Below are positions 51,824-61,217 of a stretch of 64,000 nt of DNA, piece after piece; the first letter of the stretch is position 1; the number at the start of each line of letters is the position of its first letter. The notes under the pieces are model-generated. The model was not told the origin of the DNA and made no database searches. It worked only from the letters and a program-made list of their open reading frames with translations. The position numbers were made by a program, and so were the translations under genes. This DNA comes from Clostridia bacterium (GTDB lineage Bacteria; Bacillota; Clostridia; Christensenellales; Aristaeellaceae): contig JAFXZS010000001.1 of NCBI GenBank assembly GCA_017541105.1, positions 89,727 to 153,726 on the forward strand, given 5' to 3'.

Positions 51824-53563
51824 ATGCCGATGGATGGACTGACGGTAGGCTTCGCGGCCCGGGAACTGGACCGGACGCTGAAAGGCGGACGGGTGGACCG
51901 GGTGACCCAGCCGGAACGGGACGCGGTGGTGGTGGTGATCCGCGCAGGAAGCGAGAACCATAAGCTGCTGCTGTGCGCCTCCCCGAACAACGCAAGATGC
52001 CATCTGACCGGAAGCAGCTTCAGCAATCCGCTGGAGCCGCCGGCGCTGTGCATGCTGATGCGCAAACAGCTGACCGGCGCGCGGATCGCGGAGATCCGCC
52101 AGGAGGCGGGGGACCGGATCCTCCGGGTGGATCTGGACGCGGTGAACGAAATGGGCGATCCGGTGCGGCGGCGCCTGATCCTGGAAATCATGGGGCGGCA
52201 CAGCAACCTGATGCTGCTGGACGAGAACGACCGAATCCTGGAGGCGGCCCGCCATGTGAACGCGGAAATGAGCCGGGTGCGCCAGATTCAGCCGGGCATG
52301 ACCTACCTGCCGCCGCCGGCCCAGGACCGGCTGAACCCGGAGACCGTGACGGCAGCGGAACTGGAGGCCCGGCTGCGGGAGCGGACGGGGATGACCTTTG
52401 AAAAGGCCCTGGCGGACACGGTGACCGGCCTGAGCCGCGCCGCGGCGGAGGAACTGGCCTGCCGGATCCGGCAGGCCGGGGAGAACTGGCCACTGAACCT
52501 GCAGGAGGCATGCGTACGGCTGGCGGCTTTTCTGCGCGGGCTGCCGGAAAAGGCTGCTCCCTGCGTGCTGCTGAACGACCAGGGGGAGGCGGAGGATGTC
52601 TTTCCCTTCCCCTACCTGAGCCGGGACCTCGGGCGGCAGGAAGCGTACAGGACCCTGAGCGCCGCGCTGGACCGGTACTACACATCCCGGGACGCGAAGG
52701 ACCGGCTGAACCAGAAAAGCGCCGGGATGATCCGGACGCTGAAAAGCCACGCGGAGCGGTGCGAGCGGAAACTGGCCCTGCAGGAAGAGGAACTGGCCTC
52801 CGCGGAAAAGATGGACGAATACCGCCGGATGGGGGAGGCCATCAACGCCAATCTGTTCCGGCTGAAGAAGGGCATGACGGAAGCCATGCTGCCGGACTGG
52901 TCAGGCCCGGAGGGCGGGGAAATCCTGGTACCGCTGGACCAGCGGCTGACACCCAGCCAGAATGCCCAGAAATACTTCAAAAGGTACCAGAAGGCACGGT
53001 CCGCCCGGGAAACCGCCGCCGTCCAGCGGCAGAAGACGCTGGAGGAGCTGGAGTACCTGGAGAGCATGCTGGCGGACGCGGAACAGTGCACCGGGGAAAG
53101 CGAGCTGGAGGAAATCCGGCAGGAACTGGTGCGCACGGGATACATGAAAAAGGTGACCAGCCGCCGGCAGCAGCGGCAGCTGCCCCAGAGCAGGCCGGCC
53201 CGCTTCCTGAGCGCGGACGGAATTGAAATCCATGTGGGGAAGAATTCGCTGCAGAACGACCGGCTGACGCAGGCGGCCCGCGGAGACGAAATGTGGCTGC
53301 ATGCCAAGGACATGCCGGGAAGCCATGTGATCATCCGGGCGGAAGGGGAAATCCCGCTGAACACGCTGAAGCAGGCGGCGCAGCTGGCGGCCTGGTTCAG
53401 CAAAGGGCAGCGTTCTTCCACCGTGCCGGTGGACTATACCCGGAGAAAGTATGTAAAAAAACCTTCCGGAGCGGCACCGGGGAAGGTCATCTATACCCAT
53501 CAGAAGACGACCTTCATTACGGTGGAGGAAGGCGAGATCGGCAGTATTCAGCAGATAGAGTAG
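51824..53563 (+). CDS. rqcH: Rqc2 homologue RqcH (NFACT family)
   Basis: A 579-residue ribosome quality-control factor that binds stalled 50S subunits and directs C-terminal alanine tailing. It has the N-terminal NFACT-N domain (MDGLTVGFAARELDRTLKGGRV, VDRVTQPERDAVVVVIR), a central coiled coil (about 290-440), and the C-terminal NFACT-R domain from FLSADGIEIHVGKNSLQND, with DEMWLHAKDMPGSHVIIR and YTRRKYVKKPSGAAPGKVIY. The DxR-type signature near the start is in place. It is often annotated as a fibronectin-binding protein. It starts 22 bases after ribU. Confidence 0.95.
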   Translation: MPMDGLTVGFAARELDRTLKGGRVDRVTQPERDAVVVVIRAGSENHKLLLCASPNNARCHLTGSSFSNPLEPPALCMLMRKQLTGARIAEIRQEAGDRILRVDLDAVNEMGDPVRRRLILEIMGRHSNLMLLDENDRILEAARHVNAEMSRVRQIQPGMTYLPPPAQDRLNPETVTAAELEARLRERTGMTFEKALADTVTGLSRAAAEELACRIRQAGENWPLNLQEACVRLAAFLRGLPEKAAPCVLLNDQGEAEDVFPFPYLSRDLGRQEAYRTLSAALDRYYTSRDAKDRLNQKSAGMIRTLKSHAERCERKLALQEEELASAEKMDEYRRMGEAINANLFRLKKGMTEAMLPDWSGPEGGEILVPLDQRLTPSQNAQKYFKRYQKARSARETAAVQRQKTLEELEYLESMLADAEQCTGESELEEIRQELVRTGYMKKVTSRRQQRQLPQSRPARFLSADGIEIHVGKNSLQNDRLTQAARGDEMWLHAKDMPGSHVIIRAEGEIPLNTLKQAAQLAAWFSKGQRSSTVPVDYTRRKYVKKPSGAAPGKVIYTHQKTTFITVEEGEIGSIQQIE

Positions 53564-53566
53564 ATT

Positions 53567-54946
53567 TTACCTTTTCCGCTGCAAAGGTTTTTTCCAGCGG
53601 CCGGAGAGCAGGAAAGCGAAACCGACCAGGAAGGGAACGCAGCCGGAGATCGCGTTGCCGTACCAGAAACCGGCGATGCCCCATCCCAGGGTGACGCCCA
53701 GCAGAACGGACAGGCCGATGCGGCAGGCGACCCCGTCCAGCAGGGCCACGGCCAGGTTCAGCTTCGAATTGCCGGAGCCGTTGATCAGCGCAAAGGCCGG
53801 GGGACGCAGGACGCAGCCCAGGTACTGGATCATGGCGACGGGGATGTACAGCTCCAGCACCATCCGCAGGACTTCGGGGTCCTGCGTGAAAATACCGAAA
53901 AGCCATTCCGGCCGCACAAGCGTGATGAACGCGAAGACCGCGGAAGGAATCGCGACAATCCAGAGCGCGTGGCCGACGACTTTCGGCACGCGCTTTATTT
54001 TTCCGGCGCCGAGGGCCTGGGAAATCATGGCGCCGCCCGCGGCGGAAATCGCCTGGGCCACGATGCTGATCATGTTTTCCAGCTTCCGGGCGATGCCGGT
54101 AACGGCGATGGGAACCTTTCCGTACTGGTTGATATACGAATTCACGAACAGCATGGAGAAGGTAATGGCCGCGGACTGGATGACCATGGGAATGCCCAGG
54201 GACATCAGGGGACGGATCACCAGGCGGGAAATCCGGAAGCTGGAAGGCCTGAAATCGAAATGAATCTGTTCCCGGTGCCGATAAAGCAGCGTCAGGGCAA
54301 AGAGGAAGCTGACCGCCTGGCCGATCACGGTGGCCAGCGCCGCGCCGCGGGGCCCCATGCCCATCGGCCCGACGAAAAGCAGGTCCAGGATCAGGTTCAG
54401 CACGGAGGCGATGGCGATGAACAGGAAGGGATGCCTGGAGTCCCCCATGCCGCGGAGGATGGCGGAAACCAGATTGTAGCCGTAGATAAACACGGTGCCG
54501 AGGATGCAGGTGATGCTGTATTCGCAGGTATAATTCCAGATATCCTGCGGCGTGTTCAGCCAGGACAGGATCTCCTGATAGGTCAGGAGAAACAGCACCA
54601 TAATGACGACCGCGGCGGACATCAGAAGCGTGAACAGCGTGGCTACCATTTCCCCGATCAGATCGTGGCGCTTTTCGCCCACGTAGCGGGAGATCAGGAT
54701 CTGGCCGGCATTGGAGAAGCCCATGGCGATGAAGGTGATGAGCATCAGCATTTCACCGCCGACGGAAACAGCGGAAAGGCCTTCCGTTCCGACCACCTGC
54801 CCGACGACGACCATGTCCACCATGTTGTATATCATCTGGAGCAGGCCGGAAAGGAACAGGGGCGTCGCAAAGCGGAGCATCGTCCGCGGAACGCTGTCCG
54901 TTGTCAGATCCCGGATGATTTCCTTCTGTTTCTTGCTGGTCTCCAT
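53567..54946 (-). CDS. MATE family efflux transporter
   Basis: A 459-residue protein with 12 membrane helices in two halves. It opens TMLRFATPLFLSGLLQMIYNMVDMVVVGQ, a standard MATE start, has the central loop around RGMGDSRHPFLFIAIASV, and the second-half repeat SLGIPMVIQSAAITFS. Members export drugs or flavins by Na+ or H+ antiport; the substrate is unknown. The 3' end abuts the convergent rqcH stop by only three bases. It lies four bases from the xylanase stop, so it may be transcribed with it. Confidence 0.93.
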   Translation of the reverse strand: METSKKQKEIIRDLTTDSVPRTMLRFATPLFLSGLLQMIYNMVDMVVVGQVVGTEGLSAVSVGGEMLMLITFIAMGFSNAGQILISRYVGEKRHDLIGEMVATLFTLLMSAAVVIMVLFLLTYQEILSWLNTPQDIWNYTCEYSITCILGTVFIYGYNLVSAILRGMGDSRHPFLFIAIASVLNLILDLLFVGPMGMGPRGAALATVIGQAVSFLFALTLLYRHREQIHFDFRPSSFRISRLVIRPLMSLGIPMVIQSAAITFSMLFVNSYINQYGKVPIAVTGIARKLENMISIVAQAISAAGGAMISQALGAGKIKRVPKVVGHALWIVAIPSAVFAFITLVRPEWLFGIFTQDPEVLRMVLELYIPVAMIQYLGCVLRPPAFALINGSGNSKLNLAVALLDGVACRIGLSVLLGVTLGWGIAGFWYGNAISGCVPFLVGFAFLLSGRWKKPLQRKR

Positions 54947-54949
54947 GGT

Positions 54950-56161
54950 TTATTCGCCCCGCAGCGTGTGATAAACGGTATCAAAACAGGTCTTGATCTT
55001 ATAATCGGTGGTCAGGAAGCAGCCGTAGGGGCTGTTCATTTTATAGACATAGTTGTTTTTGTCGGCGGGGTTGGCGTCCACCAGGCCCCAGATGCACACG
55101 GCGGTCAGGGGATGCTGATCCCCGCTGTTGGCCTGCATGAAGACTTCGCTGAAGAGGCGGCCGTAGAAGGCGGCGTGCTCAGCGGCTTTCGACCGGTCAA
55201 AATTCCGGACGGCCATTTCGGTGATCTGCACTTCCAGCCCCAGGGAGCTGAACAGGCTGATCGCCTCCTTCACGTCCGTAATCAGGCTCTCCTCCAGGCA
55301 GCCGCTCTGTGTGCCGTAGCCGCCGAGATATCCCTGCATGCCGATGCCGTCAATCAGGCGGCGCCCGTCGGGATCATAGGAGAGGATGCTTTCCGCCAGG
55401 CTGACGGCCGCTTCCCGCTTTCCTTTCATGAACATGTTGTAATCGTTGTAGAAGAGGCGGATGTCCACGCCCAGGCGCTCCACGGTGTTCCGGGCGCAGA
55501 GGAAGGCATATTCCACATAATCGTCCCCCACATATTCCCGGAAGAAATTCGGGCCGCCGTCGCGAACCACGCGGATATGCCGGGGATCATCCGCCCGCCA
55601 GTCGGACGCGCTGTCCCCGATCGCTTCGTTCACCACGTCCCAGCAATAGATGACGCCGGGGAACTTTTCCTCAAAATGGGTGATCACCTGGTCAATATAG
55701 GAGGCGAGGCGGGCCCGGTTGACCTCCGGATCCGCAAAGGGCTTACTGACGTCGTAATCCTCATGGAAGAACCAGGGATACTGCATCACCGCATCCCAGA
55801 CCAGCACATGGCCCCGGACCGCGATGCCCTGCTTCTGCGCCCAGGCGATCATCCTGTCGGCATTGGCGTAATTCATCCGGGGCATCCCGTCCTCGCTCTT
55901 CCTGCAGGCGTTCTGGTCCAGCAGGGAGTAGGCCTTGGTTTCATTGGTACAGGTCAGGGAATTGAAATGGCGGGACACAAAATCCATGTAGGCCTTGTTG
56001 CTCATGTCCCAGTAACCGAAGCAGCCTCCCAGCTTGAAGCCATAGGGTTCCGCGGCGGGCCAGAGAGGTTCATAATCCTCGTTGGAGAGGCCGGATTCCT
56101 CCGCGAAGGACAGCACGGGCAGCAGACAGAGCACCAGCAGAAGAGGAAGCAGACGGGTCAT
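54950..56161 (-). CDS. Secreted endo-1,4-beta-xylanase, GH10
   Basis: A 403-residue secreted glycoside hydrolase that cuts xylan backbones by a retaining mechanism. A signal peptide (LLPLLLVLCLLPVLSFAEE) leads into a GH10 barrel: VRGHVLVWDAVM, the acid/base Glu in YCWDVVNEAIGD, GIGMQGYLGGY, and the nucleophile Glu in VQITEMAV. It is a single domain, without carbohydrate-binding modules. ATG 56161 is chosen, since AAGGAGGT lies just upstream and inside the longer frame from 56179. It points to a plant-fibre habitat. Confidence 0.94.
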   Translation of the reverse strand: MTRLLPLLLVLCLLPVLSFAEESGLSNEDYEPLWPAAEPYGFKLGGCFGYWDMSNKAYMDFVSRHFNSLTCTNETKAYSLLDQNACRKSEDGMPRMNYANADRMIAWAQKQGIAVRGHVLVWDAVMQYPWFFHEDYDVSKPFADPEVNRARLASYIDQVITHFEEKFPGVIYCWDVVNEAIGDSASDWRADDPRHIRVVRDGGPNFFREYVGDDYVEYAFLCARNTVERLGVDIRLFYNDYNMFMKGKREAAVSLAESILSYDPDGRRLIDGIGMQGYLGGYGTQSGCLEESLITDVKEAISLFSSLGLEVQITEMAVRNFDRSKAAEHAAFYGRLFSEVFMQANSGDQHPLTAVCIWGLVDANPADKNNYVYKMNSPYGCFLTTDYKIKTCFDTVYHTLRGE

Positions 56162-56191
56162 GGGACGGACCTCCTTCATAAATGTACGGAC

Positions 56192-56226
56192 AAAAAAAGA
56201 ATCCGGACCCTATTGTAGAGTCCGGA
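56192..56226 (-). terminator. Terminator after the nucleoside kinase operon
   Basis: Minus strand: TCCGGAC (56220-56226) pairs with GTCCGGA (56202-56208), followed by a U-run from the A-run 56192-56198. Confidence 0.82.
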
Positions 56227-56248
56227 GTTCTTTCTGTCAACCGTGGAA

Positions 56249-57898
56249 TCAGGTGTCCTCGTCGAAGGTGCAGCCCCCGATGAATTCCCGCAGCAGGGAA
56301 AGCGGAGGGATCTCATCCAGGAGGGAAGGATCCACATCCGGCAGATAGTTGAGGGCTTTGATGAGGCGGCGGGCCAGCAGGTAGTTCGGGGAATCCGCGG
56401 GAACCTCCTTCAGCAGCTGATAAGCGTACAGCTTGAGAATCGGCAGCTCATAATGGAGGGCCGTGTTGAACATGGAATCCGCGTTTTCCTGATAGGCGAA
56501 AATGTATTTTTCCTCGCCCCGGCGCACACTGGGCCAGGTCGACAGCGTCTCCTCCGGCGGATAGGAACGGAACTGCTTGTCCCGGACGATCCGCCGCAGG
56601 AGGCGGACATCCGTCGTGCGGATGCGGTTATGGTCATCCAGGTTGAGGCAGGTCAGCGCGCTGGCGAAAACGCGGTAGATTTCATCCGCCGGGAGAGATT
56701 CCACAACCTTTGGATTCAGGCCGTGGATGCCTTCCAGGATGATGATTTCCCCGGGGACAAGGGAGGTCGGCGGGGTGAGGTAATCCTTTTCCCCGGTATC
56801 GAAATCGTATCCGGGCATGAACATTTCCTCGCCGTTGAGCAGGCCTGTGAGCGTGTCGGACAGGAGCTTGACATCCAGCGCGTCGATGGTCTCATAATCC
56901 CGGGTGCCGTCCAGCTGAACGGGCAGATCCGCCCGGTTGATAAAGAAGTCATCCATGGAGATCCGGCGGGAGGGATGGCCGTACATCTGGAGATGAACGG
57001 CCAGGCGCGCGGCAAAGGTCGTCTTGCCGGAAGCGGAGGGGCCGGCCACCAGTACGATATGCTTGTTGTTTTCATGGATCTTCCGCGCGATCCCGTCAAT
57101 GGCGCTTTCATGCAGGGCTTCGTTGACCCGGATAAAGTTCCTCAGGCGCCCGGTTTCGATCAGGGCGGAGACGTCCGATACGTTGGTTACGCCGAGGATT
57201 TCGCACCATTGCGCGCTCTGATGGAAAATCTGCAGGTGCTTCGGGCGGTAAATATACGGAGCGGCGTGGTCAAAGTCCGAACCTGCGGGCAGCTGCAGCA
57301 CGAACCCGCCCCGGAGCTCAAAGAGCGTGAACACGGACACATAGCCGGTGGACACGGTCATGGCGCCGTAGAAATATTCCCACATGCCGTCGATCGAATA
57401 CATGGTGATCGTGGGGACGGGGCGGCGGAGCAGCAGCTCCACCTTGTCCGGCTGTTTTTCCTCTTCAAAGTAGCGGATCGCGTCCTCCCGGGTCCACAGC
57501 TTCCGGGTGAAGACCAGATCCAGCTCGACAATACGCCGCATTTCGTTTTCCAGGCGGACGATATCCTGCCGATGCAGCTCCACACCCGGAAGATGGACGA
57601 AAACGCCGTAGCCGACAGAATACTCAATCCGGACCTGCTGGTAAGGATAGAGATGGCGCAGGGCCAGCAGCATGACAAAACGCAGCGAGCGCTCATAGAC
57701 CCGGCGCCCTTCCTCATGCTCCAGGGTCAGGGGTGTAAGCGAGCAGTCACATCGGATCGGCTCGTTCAATTCACGGACAACACCGCCGGAAAGCGCGGCC
57801 AGCGTTCCGCGCGGAAAAGCATCCAGCGCCTTCAGACAGGCCTGAACCGTGGTTCCTTCGGGGAATTCCTTCTGGTTGTTCATCGAACGGATAATCAT
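56249..57898 (-). CDS. Nucleoside (uridine-type) kinase with TGS/ThrRS-like N-terminal domain
   Basis: A 549-residue cytoplasmic protein of the family often called uridine-kinase-like or nucleoside kinase. Residues 1-60 resemble a TGS domain. A middle region (about 60-280) resembles the N-terminal editing part of threonyl-tRNA synthetase (HEEGRRVYERSLRFVML). The C-terminal part is a P-loop kinase: VAGPSASGKTTFAARLAVHL near 290-310, RISMDDFF, and IILEGIHGLNP. Real substrate and the role of the N-terminal parts are not well known. RBS AAGGAGG precedes ATG 57898. It follows the exonuclease gene after 23 bases. Confidence 0.88.
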   Translation of the reverse strand: MIIRSMNNQKEFPEGTTVQACLKALDAFPRGTLAALSGGVVRELNEPIRCDCSLTPLTLEHEEGRRVYERSLRFVMLLALRHLYPYQQVRIEYSVGYGVFVHLPGVELHRQDIVRLENEMRRIVELDLVFTRKLWTREDAIRYFEEEKQPDKVELLLRRPVPTITMYSIDGMWEYFYGAMTVSTGYVSVFTLFELRGGFVLQLPAGSDFDHAAPYIYRPKHLQIFHQSAQWCEILGVTNVSDVSALIETGRLRNFIRVNEALHESAIDGIARKIHENNKHIVLVAGPSASGKTTFAARLAVHLQMYGHPSRRISMDDFFINRADLPVQLDGTRDYETIDALDVKLLSDTLTGLLNGEEMFMPGYDFDTGEKDYLTPPTSLVPGEIIILEGIHGLNPKVVESLPADEIYRVFASALTCLNLDDHNRIRTTDVRLLRRIVRDKQFRSYPPEETLSTWPSVRRGEEKYIFAYQENADSMFNTALHYELPILKLYAYQLLKEVPADSPNYLLARRLIKALNYLPDVDPSLLDEIPPLSLLREFIGGCTFDEDT

Positions 57899-57921
57899 GC
57901 AGCGGCCTCCTTACGCAAAGA

Positions 57922-58923
57922 TCAATCGAAGGGCATGCTGGACAAGTCCGCGTGCAGCAGCTCTTCATCCGGATCCGGGAGAGTGCCGTGTTCCTGCAGC
58001 CAGCGCTCCTGGCGCTCCCGCATCTGCAGCTGTTTGGTGTGCACGTAGGCGACATTGGCTCCGGTGGCAGGAGCTGTGGAACGGGAGAGGACCTTTTTTC
58101 CGTCCTCATCAATCCGGAAACGGAGACGGATCAGGATCCGGCCGTGATTTCTACATTTGGCCACAGCGATATATTTATCAGCACTCTGTTTTATATATTC
58201 GCCGTCGAGCGCCAGAACCCTTCCGCAGCGCGGACAAACCGGATGAATTGCCGATTCGCTCTGCAGCGCGTCCCGGACCGAATCAAAGGTTTCCCCCGAG
58301 GTTTTTTCCCGGGCGCCGCGGCGGCTATGGATCAGGGGGCGGGGCTTCTGGGGATAATTCAGCACCGCGGAGGGATCCGGAAGGGTTTTGAAAACCAGCG
58401 ACGTGTACCACGCGTCGTACAGCGCGTTGTGGAAAGCCATGGAATCGTCCGGGACAATCCCCATGATCTCCATGGCGGCTTTCAGCCCGGAGCGGTCCCT
58501 GAGGTGATGCACGTCGCTGAACAGCCGCTGGATATCGCACAGGGGAGCGACCGGGATATCCTCGCAATGGAAGAAGAGGATGTTCTGGTACAGCACGCTG
58601 ATATCGTCGCAGCCCCAGGTCAGAAGGGTGTAATCGTCCCCGCACCAGTCGACAAACTGCTGCAGGGCATCCCGGAAGGTCGGCGCGCCGGCCAGCTTTT
58701 CGGAATCCAGCCCTGTCATCCGCTTGATCCGGGGATGAATCCGCAGATAATGCGTCGGCGCGATCGGAATGGAAATGGCTTCGGCGGGATTCAGATCCGC
58801 GTCCAGCCGGACGGCGCCGATCTGGATCATTTCAAAAATCAGCCGGTCGCCGACCTCCCGATAGGTCCGGCTTTGGTAGGAGATCGGTTGATTCCATTCA
58901 AGGTCAAGAACAATATAGGTCAT
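57922..58923 (-). CDS. DEDDh-type 3'-5' exonuclease with zinc-ribbon-like tail
   Basis: A 333-residue DnaQ-fold nuclease. Acidic motifs are ExoI YIVLDLEWNQPI (Asp-x-Glu), ExoII around LTWGCDDISVL, and ExoIII HNALYDAWYT (His and Asp). RSGLKAAMEIMGI lies before ExoIII, as in oligo-/poly-nucleotide trimming enzymes. The tail has CPRCGR and CRNHG, a possible zinc ribbon, then a charged helix (QLQMRERQERWLQEH). Relatives in Clostridia have been annotated as exonucleases of the KapD/EriI type. ATG 58923 overlaps the stop of the BaiN-like gene; AAAGGAGG lies upstream. The substrate could be RNA or DNA ends. Confidence 0.85.
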   Translation of the reverse strand: MTYIVLDLEWNQPISYQSRTYREVGDRLIFEMIQIGAVRLDADLNPAEAISIPIAPTHYLRIHPRIKRMTGLDSEKLAGAPTFRDALQQFVDWCGDDYTLLTWGCDDISVLYQNILFFHCEDIPVAPLCDIQRLFSDVHHLRDRSGLKAAMEIMGIVPDDSMAFHNALYDAWYTSLVFKTLPDPSAVLNYPQKPRPLIHSRRGAREKTSGETFDSVRDALQSESAIHPVCPRCGRVLALDGEYIKQSADKYIAVAKCRNHGRILIRLRFRIDEDGKKVLSRSTAPATGANVAYVHTKQLQMRERQERWLQEHGTLPDPDEELLHADLSSMPFD

Positions 58924-60185
58924 ACGTCCTCCTTTGTCGCCGCGCCGGCAGGATCGGAAGAAAGCCGCGCGGCGGAATGGCCGGCCAGGGCGCCGGTGGA
59001 CCAGGCGATCTGCAGATTGAAGCCGCCGGTATGGGCATCCACATCCAGCATTTCGCCGGCAAAATACAGATTGGGAAGCAGCTTGCTGCGCATGGAAGAG
59101 GGATCCACTTCCCGGACCTGCACGCCGCCCCGGGTGACCACCGCTTCCGCAAGCGGACGGGGGGCACGGACGGAAAGCGGCAGGCCTTTCAGGACTTCGA
59201 CAAGGCGGCGGCGCTGCTCTCCGGTTATCTGATTGCAGGGAACGGCGGCCGGCAGTCCGCACAGGGAAGGGAAGAGCTCCGCCAGACGGACGGGAAGGAG
59301 CGAGGCCAGCTCGCTCTTGAGCTGTTTCTTTCCGGTGGCAGAAAAATCCCTGAGAAGACGGGCGTCCAGCTGTGCCGGTGTCAGTCCGGGCTTCAGGTCC
59401 AGCAGAAGGGAAGCACCCTGCGGGGGATCCGGCAGGTGGCAGCTGGCTTCCAGCGCCAGGGGCCCGGAAATGCCGAAATGGGTGAAGAGCATTTCGCCCA
59501 GCTCGGAATACAGCACTTTTTTGCCGCGGCAGAGCGTCAGCGTGACGTTCTTCAGGCTCAGGCCCTGCAGGGAACGGGGCCAGTCTTCCGCGGTCTCCAG
59601 GCCGACCAGAACCGGGGAGGGAGGCAGCACCGTATGCCCGAGCTCCGCGGCGAGGCGGTATCCGTCCCCTGTGGAACCGGTGGAGGGATAGCTGAGGCCG
59701 CCGGTGCAGAGAATCACGGCATCTGCCGGGAGAAAGCCGTTCCCGGTCTCGACGCCGGCGAGGCGGCCGTTTTCCTGCCGGAGGGACTGCACCTGTGTGT
59801 TCAGCCGGATCCGGACGCCGGCATCGCGCAGGAGCGCGGAGAGCGCCTTCGTGACGTCGCTGGCTTTTTCCGACGCCGGGAAAACGCGGCGCCCGCGCTG
59901 CACCGTGACCGGGCATCCGGCGCTCTCCAGCAGCGCCATCATCTCCCGCGGGGGAAAGAAGGAAAGCGCGCTGTACAGGAACCGTGGATTCCGGGGCACC
60001 TGCGCCAGGAACTCGTCCAGGGAGCAGTCATTGGTCAGGTTGCACCGGCCTTTCCCGGTGATATATACTTTTTTACCCAGCTTTTCATTATGCTCCAGAA
60101 GGGTGACGGACGCACCTGCGCGCGCTGCGAACAGGGAGGCCGCCATCCCGGCGGCGCCGCCGCCGACGACTGCGATTTCAGACAT
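58920..60185 (-). CDS. BaiN/HI0933-family FAD-dependent oxidoreductase
   Basis: A 421-residue flavoprotein. It starts SEIAVVGGGAAGMAASLFAARAG (Rossmann FAD site) and has LGKKVYITGKGRCNLTND, the family hallmark, TGGLSYPSTGSTGDGY, FGISGPLAL, and the end NLYFAGEMLDVDAHTGGFNLQIAWSTG. Some relatives (BaiN) reduce bile-acid intermediates, but most have no known substrate, so bile-acid chemistry should not be assumed. ATG 60185 has GGAGG upstream. It overlaps the RpiR-type regulator gene by 8 bases and the exonuclease by 4: a tight operon. Confidence 0.92.
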   Translation of the reverse strand: MSEIAVVGGGAAGMAASLFAARAGASVTLLEHNEKLGKKVYITGKGRCNLTNDCSLDEFLAQVPRNPRFLYSALSFFPPREMMALLESAGCPVTVQRGRRVFPASEKASDVTKALSALLRDAGVRIRLNTQVQSLRQENGRLAGVETGNGFLPADAVILCTGGLSYPSTGSTGDGYRLAAELGHTVLPPSPVLVGLETAEDWPRSLQGLSLKNVTLTLCRGKKVLYSELGEMLFTHFGISGPLALEASCHLPDPPQGASLLLDLKPGLTPAQLDARLLRDFSATGKKQLKSELASLLPVRLAELFPSLCGLPAAVPCNQITGEQRRRLVEVLKGLPLSVRAPRPLAEAVVTRGGVQVREVDPSSMRSKLLPNLYFAGEMLDVDAHTGGFNLQIAWSTGALAGHSAARLSSDPAGAATKEDV

Positions 60186-61050
60186 GGCGATCCTCCTCCA
60201 GGTACACCCGATAAGATTTCCAGATCTCTTCCAGGCGGCGGAAATGATCGCTGAGCGCATCCTTCCGGTGCAGCGAAAGCGAGACGAGCAGCGCGTTGAT
60301 CACGCTCAGCGGGGCAGCCAGGGAGTCCACGAAGGAAGCCATATCCGTCCGTGCGGTCAGGCAGGCGTCCGCCACCTCCCGCAGCGGACTCATCGGCCCG
60401 TCGGTGATGGCGACGACCTGCGCCCCGCAGTGGCGCGCGAACCGCATGACTTCCAGCGTCCGCGCGGAATAGCGGGGGAAGGAAATGCCGATGAGCACAT
60501 CCGAGGAATGAAGCTCGAGCATTTCCTCCGGACCATCCGCGGCACCGCCGGAGACGAGGCGGACATGGTCGAACATATACCGGAGATAATTGACAAGGAA
60601 CTGGGCCAGCGGCGCGGCGCTCCGCAGGCCGACCACATAGATGGTGCGGGCGGAAAGCAGCCGGGAAACCACATCCTCGAAGACGTCGGGATCCAGATCC
60701 TCCAGGGTGTTGTGCAGGTTCTGCATGTCGCTCTTCAGCACGGTGGACAGCACATCCCGGGGATCGATCTCCGAGGCCATCTCAAAGCGCTGGTTGGCGG
60801 TGAGCCGGTGGGAAACAAGCTCCTGCAGGCTGCGCTGCAGCTGGGGATACCCCTCATATCCAAGCGCCGAGGCAAAGCGGACGACGGTGCTTTCGCTGAC
60901 GCCCACACATTCTCCCAGGCGGGCGGCGGTCATAAAGACTGCTTTGTCATAATGGGCGGTAATGTATTCGGCGATCTTCCGGTGGCTTTTGGACAGACGC
61001 CTGCCCGAGTGATTCAGGCGTTCCATCATATCCCCGGCTTTCTGCATCAT
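60178..61050 (-). CDS. MurR/RpiR-family transcriptional regulator
   Basis: A 290-residue regulator with an N-terminal HTH (about 10-80: SKSHRKIAEYITAHYDKAVF, then LGECVGVSESTVVRFASALGYEGYP) and a C-terminal SIS sugar-phosphate domain (from about 120: ARTIYVVGLRSAAPLAQ, SSDVLIGISFPRYSARTLE, VVAITDGPMSPL). Such proteins sense phosphosugars and repress catabolic genes. Here it heads an operon with a flavoprotein, an exonuclease and a nucleoside kinase, none an obvious sugar gene, so its target is uncertain. RBS GGAGGAG precedes ATG 61050. Confidence 0.93.
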   Translation of the reverse strand: MMQKAGDMMERLNHSGRRLSKSHRKIAEYITAHYDKAVFMTAARLGECVGVSESTVVRFASALGYEGYPQLQRSLQELVSHRLTANQRFEMASEIDPRDVLSTVLKSDMQNLHNTLEDLDPDVFEDVVSRLLSARTIYVVGLRSAAPLAQFLVNYLRYMFDHVRLVSGGAADGPEEMLELHSSDVLIGISFPRYSARTLEVMRFARHCGAQVVAITDGPMSPLREVADACLTARTDMASFVDSLAAPLSVINALLVSLSLHRKDALSDHFRRLEEIWKSYRVYLEEDRHV

Positions 61051-61217
61051 TCCCGCACTCCTCCGCTATTTCGGTCCGGAGAGATTATACGGGGAAAGGG
61101 GTTCTTTTGCAAGACAGATCTGCCCGCGGGCGGAAGAACGGTTGAAAACATGCCGAAAAAGGAGTAAAATAGCGGAACAGACAGAAATCGAAAAAGGCAG
61201 ACGCAGAGGAGACCGGT

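Noticed and set aside
53969-56218. Long plus-strand frame of 749 codons
   Set aside because: It is antisense to the MATE and xylanase genes. Its composition (His/Asp/Gly/Val-rich) is that of a GC-rich shadow frame, without domains or SD.
56243-58048. Plus-strand frame of 601 codons opposite the nucleoside kinase
   Set aside because: No domains or start signal; the minus strand carries the P-loop kinase with SD and terminator.
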